Shown piece by piece: positions 60,489 through 64,000 of a DNA stretch of 64,000 nucleotides (positions are counted from its first letter, which is position 1; every line of letters starts with the position of its first letter). The DNA is taken from positions 4,712,001-4,776,000 of the forward strand of contig NZ_CP150302.1 in NCBI RefSeq assembly GCF_038051945.1, given 5' to 3'. A program made the position numbers and the translations under genes. The DNA comes from Paenibacillus sp. FSL H3-0469. Lineage in GTDB: Bacteria; Bacillota; Bacilli; Paenibacillales; Paenibacillaceae. Below the pieces are notes generated by a model. That model had not been told where the DNA came from. It searched no databases and saw nothing but the letters and a program-made list of their open reading frames with translations.

Positions 60489-60532
60489 TGATAATCGGTA
60501 CATGACCTGTTGGGGTCATGTACCGATTATCA
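60489..60532. terminator. Perfect 19-bp inverted repeat after the GH88 gene
   Basis: The arms at 60489-60507 and 60514-60532 are exact complements around a 6-nt loop and are followed by ATTTTCGG. It probably terminates the GH88 operon. The arms contain TAATCGG/CCGATTA, the inner part of the 51-bp array core. Confidence 0.65.
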
Positions 60533-60549
60533 TTTTCGGAGGGGATGGA

Positions 60550-61344
60550 ATGAACAGCAGCACATCTAACACAGCCAATACAGCCAATTTAGCCAATGTA
60601 GCCAATACAGCCAGCCCGTGGCAGAAGGCAGACGGGGATCAGTATGTACAGAATATCAGCCGCAAAATCCCCGGGTACGCGCTGCAATATGACCTGATGG
60701 ATACGCTGTTAACAGCGCGGCTGGATAAGCAGGACAAGCAGGACAAGCAGGACAAGCAGGACAAGCAGGACAAGCAGGACAAGCCAAGGCTGTTGGTCGT
60801 GGGAGCAGGCGGGGGACAGGAGATACTGAAGCTGGGCCTGAGCCACCCGGACTGGAGCTTCAGCGGCCTGGATACCTCGCAGAGTATGCTACAGGCTGCC
60901 AAGCAGCGGCTGGCGGCAGCGGGTCTTATTGATAGAGTGCGGCTGCATCATACAGAGATAGCCGCTTGGAGCAGTAATGCGCTGCATGATGCCGCAACCT
61001 GTATGCTGGTGTTGCATTTCTTGCAAGGGCGGGAGAGTAAGCTGACAATGCTCCGCAGCATTGCCGCGCGGCTCCGGCCGGGCGCACCGCTGTGTATTTC
61101 CGCCATCTGCGGGGTGCCGGGCACGCCTGCATGGGAGCTTCAGATGGCGGGCTGGCGGCTGCATATGCTGGGGAACGGGATCGCAGAGGATGAGTGGCAG
61201 ACCTTCGAGCAATCGTTCGGAGTCACCTCCCATCCTCTCCCTGCTCAAGAGATGGAGGTTTTGCTGCTGGAGGCCGGGTTTACGGCCGTATCCAGATTCT
61301 TCGGCGCTTATCTGATTGACGGCTGGGTAGCCGTGAAGGCGTAG
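60550..61344 (+). CDS. Class I SAM-dependent methyltransferase
   Basis: A 264-residue methyltransferase. The SAM-binding motif is LLVVGAGGGQEILKLGL near residue 80, followed by FSGLDTSQSMLQAAKQRL and MLRSIAARLRPGAPLCISAI. Two low-complexity runs precede the catalytic domain: an Asn/Thr/Ala run (about residues 6-22) and six Lys-Gln-Asp triplets (about 60-77) that lie between the N-terminal helices and the SAM motif. The ATG at 60550 has GGAGGGG upstream. The substrate is unknown. The triplet repeat may vary in copy number without shifting the frame. Confidence 0.85.
   Translation: MNSSTSNTANTANLANVANTASPWQKADGDQYVQNISRKIPGYALQYDLMDTLLTARLDKQDKQDKQDKQDKQDKQDKPRLLVVGAGGGQEILKLGLSHPDWSFSGLDTSQSMLQAAKQRLAAAGLIDRVRLHHTEIAAWSSNALHDAATCMLVLHFLQGRESKLTMLRSIAARLRPGAPLCISAICGVPGTPAWELQMAGWRLHMLGNGIAEDEWQTFEQSFGVTSHPLPAQEMEVLLLEAGFTAVSRFFGAYLIDGWVAVKA
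60727..60780 (+). repeat. In-frame 9-bp tandem repeat
   Basis: Six perfect copies of AAGCAGGAC lie inside the methyltransferase gene and encode Lys-Gln-Asp repeats. Each unit is a multiple of three, so copy-number change would lengthen or shorten a linker only. Confidence 0.95.
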
Positions 61345-61574
61345 GAACAGCAGTTGGAATAACGCATCTTAATTCGCCGAATTTACAGGAATAACCGGAA
61401 GCAGGTGGAGAAACAACATCTATTCATGCAAATCCTCGCTGCTTTGGTTGAAATGGGATGATGTAAGTGTTGTTTATCTACCTGTTGTTATGGCAAGAGC
61501 CATCCGTTCATCAGCAAATGTAGGCAATCCACTTAATTTCTTCTGCCCGGTATCGGGCTAGATTAATCGGTAAC

Positions 61575-61755
61575 TGCATTTTGTACAACAGAATGCTGTA
61601 AAAAAGGCTTCGAAATAGAATCTATTGTATTCCGTACAATGGAATATTGAGCAAAATCCACTTTTCACCCAAAACACAATATTCTACTGTATGAAATACA
61701 ATAGAACCTCATTTAGCGGTCAGCAATGCGTATTCTATTGCAGGAAATACAATCA
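61575..61755. repeat. Degenerate repeat cluster (array 3) in a 735-bp gene-free gap
   Basis: The gap 61345-62079 holds no convincing gene. It contains degenerate palindromic units built on TCTATTGTATT..TACAATGGA: near 61575 (GCATTTTGTACAACAG), 61621, 61680 and 61731, with a weaker relative at 61880. The steps are 51, 62 and 51 nt, so the 51-nt spacing of the other two arrays recurs. A looser inverted repeat (61403-61418 with 61468-61483, wobble pairs only) lies nearer the methyltransferase gene and may act as its terminator. Confidence 0.6.
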
Positions 61756-62025
61756 ACTACTTGAATTGAAGAGTGGAAGTCGGCAACGGGTGCAGTATCA
61801 ACCTAATAGTAGCTCGAACTTCATGCTCAATCATTGCAGTAAGGTATGAAGCTGCGTTTGCAGCGAATAATCAGAGCTAAGTGTATTTTGTGCAACTAAA
61901 AACAGTGATACCGAAGGCCTTCCCCTTGCACCTGGATAGGGCACGATCAGGCGCGGCAACCCCCAGCAAGCGATGAGCTAAAAGTAATGTTCACAGGTTT
62001 AAAGCTAATGCAGTACAATTTCATA

Positions 62026-62073
62026 GTTCCCGTTCCCGTTCCCGTTCCCGTTCCCGTTCCCGTTCCCGTTCCC
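62026..62073. repeat. Hexanucleotide tandem repeat (GTTCCC)8
   Basis: Eight perfect copies of GTTCCC lie 6 nt beyond the stop codon of the minus-strand permease gene. A stretch like this can change length by slippage, but it is outside the coding region. Confidence 0.95.
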
Positions 62074-62079
62074 GCCCCG

Positions 62080-62907
62080 TCACCCCTTCACCGCCGAGCT
62101 GGCCACTCCTTCAATAATGTATTTCTGGCCGAGCAGGAAGACGAGAATCATCGGAATGATCCCGGCGGTGGCGGCAGCCATCATGCCGTTGTAATCAACA
62201 TTGTTCTCCAGGATGAAATTCTGCAGCCCGAGCGGAACGGTGAACAGGTCCTGGTCGATCAGGAAGACGAGCGCGTTCTCGTAATCGTTCCAGTGCCAGG
62301 AGAAGTCGATAATCGCCAGTGTCGCCAGCGAGGGCTTGGCCATCGGCAGGATAATCCGCGAGAAGATGCGGAAATGGCCTGCGCCGTCGATGAAGGCGGC
62401 CTCCGAGATTTCATGAGGGACGGAGAGGAAAAACTGCCGCATCATGAATACGCCGAAGATGGTGAACATGCCGGGCAGAATCAGCGCCCAGTGGGTGTTA
62501 TAGATGCCGGCCCAGTCGAACATGATGAACTTGGGCACGAACAGCACCTGCGGGGGAACCATCATCATAGACAGATAAACCAGGAACATCGTGTTGCGTC
62601 CCTTGAACTCAATCCGGGCAAACCCATAGGCTGCCAATGCGGACAGGGAGACAGCGCCGATGGTACTCAGCACAGCGACCTTAAGGGAATTCAGATAATA
62701 AGGCACGAAGCTGCCCTGGCCGGACCAGACCTTGATATGATGACTCCAGTTGAAGTGGTCGGGAATCCACTGGATCGGATAGCGGAAGACCTCTGCAGGG
62801 GTTTTGAAGGAGGTGCTGATCATCCAGAGGAAGGGCACAATCATGACGATGCTGAAGAACAGCATGATTAATGTGGTGATGATTTTGATAACGGCGGCTT
62901 TATTCAT
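62080..62907 (-). CDS. Sugar ABC transporter permease (MalG/AraQ type)
   Basis: A 275-residue permease with six predicted helices. The EAA loop is EISEAAFIDGAGHFRIFSRIILPMAKPSLATL. AAGGAG precedes the ATG, 12 nt after the partner permease. It ends the operon visible here; the simple repeat lies directly downstream. The substrate is unknown because the binding protein is outside the window. Confidence 0.92.
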   Translation of the reverse strand: MNKAAVIKIITTLIMLFFSIVMIVPFLWMISTSFKTPAEVFRYPIQWIPDHFNWSHHIKVWSGQGSFVPYYLNSLKVAVLSTIGAVSLSALAAYGFARIEFKGRNTMFLVYLSMMMVPPQVLFVPKFIMFDWAGIYNTHWALILPGMFTIFGVFMMRQFFLSVPHEISEAAFIDGAGHFRIFSRIILPMAKPSLATLAIIDFSWHWNDYENALVFLIDQDLFTVPLGLQNFILENNVDYNGMMAAATAGIIPMILVFLLGQKYIIEGVASSAVKG

Positions 62908-62919
62908 ATTCTCAGCTCC

Positions 62920-63801
62920 TTAGTAGTGAACCCAGCGTTTCTGGCCCAGCCATTGAACGACGGTGAAGATCAGAATGATCAGGAACAGGGCCCAGGAGAC
63001 CGCTGACGCATAGCCCATCTCGTAATAGCGGAAGGCATTCTGATAGATGAACAGGGATAATACGGTGGTACTGTTCCCGGGACCGCCCTGCGTGATCGCC
63101 TGGATGATGCCGAACTGCTTGATCGACATGATCAGCCCGGTAATCAGCAGCAGAAAAGTAGTGGGGCTCACCAGCGGCCACAGGATGCTGCGGACCGTCT
63201 GCCAGGTGCGGGCACCGTCGATAGTGGCTGCCTCCAGCAGCTCGCCGGACACTTCCTGCAAGGCGGCGAGGTAGATAATCATGTTATAGCCGAGCATGAA
63301 CCAGATCCAGATGATATCAATCGCATACATGGACGTATCCATCGTGGACAGCCAGCCGGGAGGGTTCTCAATGCCCATAGAGCGGAGAATGCCGTTGATC
63401 GGCCCGTTATTCGGGTGGAACAGCAGCATCCAGACGAAGGCTACGGCTACGCCGCTGGTAATATAGGGCATGAAGTACAAGGCGCGCAGCAGCTTTTTGA
63501 GATAGACAGAACGGTTCAGGATGACAGCCACCAGGAACGCCAGCCCAATGGATACAGGAACAGAGAGCAGGAACAGCAGCGTGTTCTTGATGGCAATATA
63601 GAAGACCTCATCCCCCAGCATCCGCCGGATATTGGCCAGCCCGATGAACTTGGTATTAGGACTCATAAACTTGTAATCTGTAAACATGAGATAGAACGAA
63701 TACATAGCCGGTATGATAAAAAACAGTATCACGCCAATCATATTGGGCCCGATAAACAGATAGCCCAGCAGCTGCTGACGTCGCATCCAGGTTGCCTTCA
63801 C
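62920..63801 (-). CDS. Sugar ABC transporter permease (MalF/UgpA type)
   Basis: A 293-residue permease with six predicted helices, beginning RRQQLLGYLFIGPNMIGVILFFIIPAMYSFYLMFTDY. The EAA loop is ELLEAATIDGARTWQTVRSILWPLVSPTTFLL. It starts at GTG with AAAGGAG upstream. A terminator-like hairpin for the same strand ends at the window edge upstream. The transporter's binding protein gene is therefore probably just beyond 64000, with part of its transcripts stopping before the permeases. Confidence 0.92.
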   Translation of the reverse strand: MKATWMRRQQLLGYLFIGPNMIGVILFFIIPAMYSFYLMFTDYKFMSPNTKFIGLANIRRMLGDEVFYIAIKNTLLFLLSVPVSIGLAFLVAVILNRSVYLKKLLRALYFMPYITSGVAVAFVWMLLFHPNNGPINGILRSMGIENPPGWLSTMDTSMYAIDIIWIWFMLGYNMIIYLAALQEVSGELLEAATIDGARTWQTVRSILWPLVSPTTFLLLITGLIMSIKQFGIIQAITQGGPGNSTTVLSLFIYQNAFRYYEMGYASAVSWALFLIILIFTVVQWLGQKRWVHY

Positions 63802-63968
63802 AATAGCCCCACTCCTTTAGTCTTATAAGTACATTACAAGCATAGCAAGCGTTCCCGTGAGGGTTAAGGAACAAAACCACCCACTTCATGGCACAGAAAT
63901 ATACAATTACACAAGCGGCAGCAGGCACTTCGGTCTTAGTTATGTTCTATTGGCGTTCCGGCAGCAAG

Positions 63969-64000
63969 AAAAAAGCGGCATTCCCCGAAGGAATGCCGCT
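63969..64000 (-). terminator. Terminator of a minus-strand gene beyond the window edge
   Basis: On the minus strand, the 11-bp stem AGCGGCATTCC/GGAATGCCGCT (5-nt loop) is followed by six T residues. It lies 168 bp upstream of the permease start. Confidence 0.88.

Noticed and set aside
61625..61849. A 74-residue open frame in the 61.3-62.1 kb gap
   Set aside because: It consists of the degenerate repeats, has no ribosome site and has Cys/Tyr-rich composition unlike the neighbouring genes.
61987..62871. A long + strand open frame opposite the permease at 62080-62907
   Set aside because: It is antisense to a clear permease gene and starts in the hexanucleotide repeat; it is a shadow of high-GC coding sequence.

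Overview
The window looks like a chromosomal segment of a Paenibacillus-type Firmicute. The evidence is a moderately high GC content, strong AGGAGG-type ribosome binding sites with frequent GTG and TTG starts, a large SLH-domain surface protein, a SleL/YaaH-type LysM-GH18 protein typical of spore formers, several carbohydrate ABC transporters without their own ATPase, a membrane-anchored AraC regulator, and abundant intergenic repeats. No phage, plasmid, transposase or rRNA was seen; there is one tRNA, tRNA-Leu(CAG).

Region 1 (0.1-7.3 kb) is the most striking part. It is an RNA-repair island with an RlaP-like Pol-beta nucleotidyltransferase, the 3'-terminal ribose 2'-O-methyltransferase Hen1 and the three-domain kinase-phosphatase-ligase Pnkp, all on the + strand. 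Divergent from them are two overlapping WYL-domain genes, one with an N-terminal helix-turn-helix and one without. Hen1 and Pnkp form a known RNA end-healing and sealing system. The coupled WYL pair suggests signal-controlled expression, as in nucleic-acid-damage or conflict systems.

Region 2 (7.4-29.3 kb) holds a LytTR-DUF3021 pair, a GH94 phosphorylase divergent from a tandem GNAT protein, a 1517-residue SLH surface protein with a C-type-lectin-like region, and a receiver-BTAD response regulator. It continues with a GntR/UTRA regulator next to phosphoketolase (xfp) and a radical-SAM/TIGR03915 DNA-repair pair whose consensus promoter contains an SOS (LexA) box. A domain-swapped GH3 beta-glucosidase and a LysM-GH18 protein follow.

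Region 3 (29.4-43.5 kb) has GNAT, AraC-GyrI and XRE-C39-like fusion proteins, tRNA-Leu, a Gfo/Idh/MocA oxidoreductase divergent from an AraC regulator, and a lipoprotein. It also has a six-gene minus-strand operon (two permeases, binding protein, LacI, BadF-type kinase, GH4) with LacI-type operators upstream. This operon suggests uptake of a disaccharide by an ABC transporter followed by intracellular phosphorylation and GH4 cleavage.

Region 4 (43.6-53.4 kb) contains uridine kinase, a threonine-aldolase-family enzyme, a three-gene polysaccharide cluster (GT2, pyruvyltransferase, flippase), aldose epimerase and an M20 amidohydrolase. It is bracketed by two arrays of a 22-nt palindrome repeated every 51 bp. 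The arrays lie in opposite orientations on the chromosome, but each sits about 27 nt beyond a terminator and has the same orientation relative to the gene that terminator serves.

Region 5 (53.4-64 kb) has an operon of a binding protein, two permeases, a membrane AraC regulator and GH88 unsaturated glucuronyl hydrolase, probably for uptake and cleavage of unsaturated glycosaminoglycan- or gellan-type oligosaccharides. A methyltransferase with simple-repeat insertions follows, then a repeat-rich 0.7 kb gap, then two further sugar permeases that run off the window edge.
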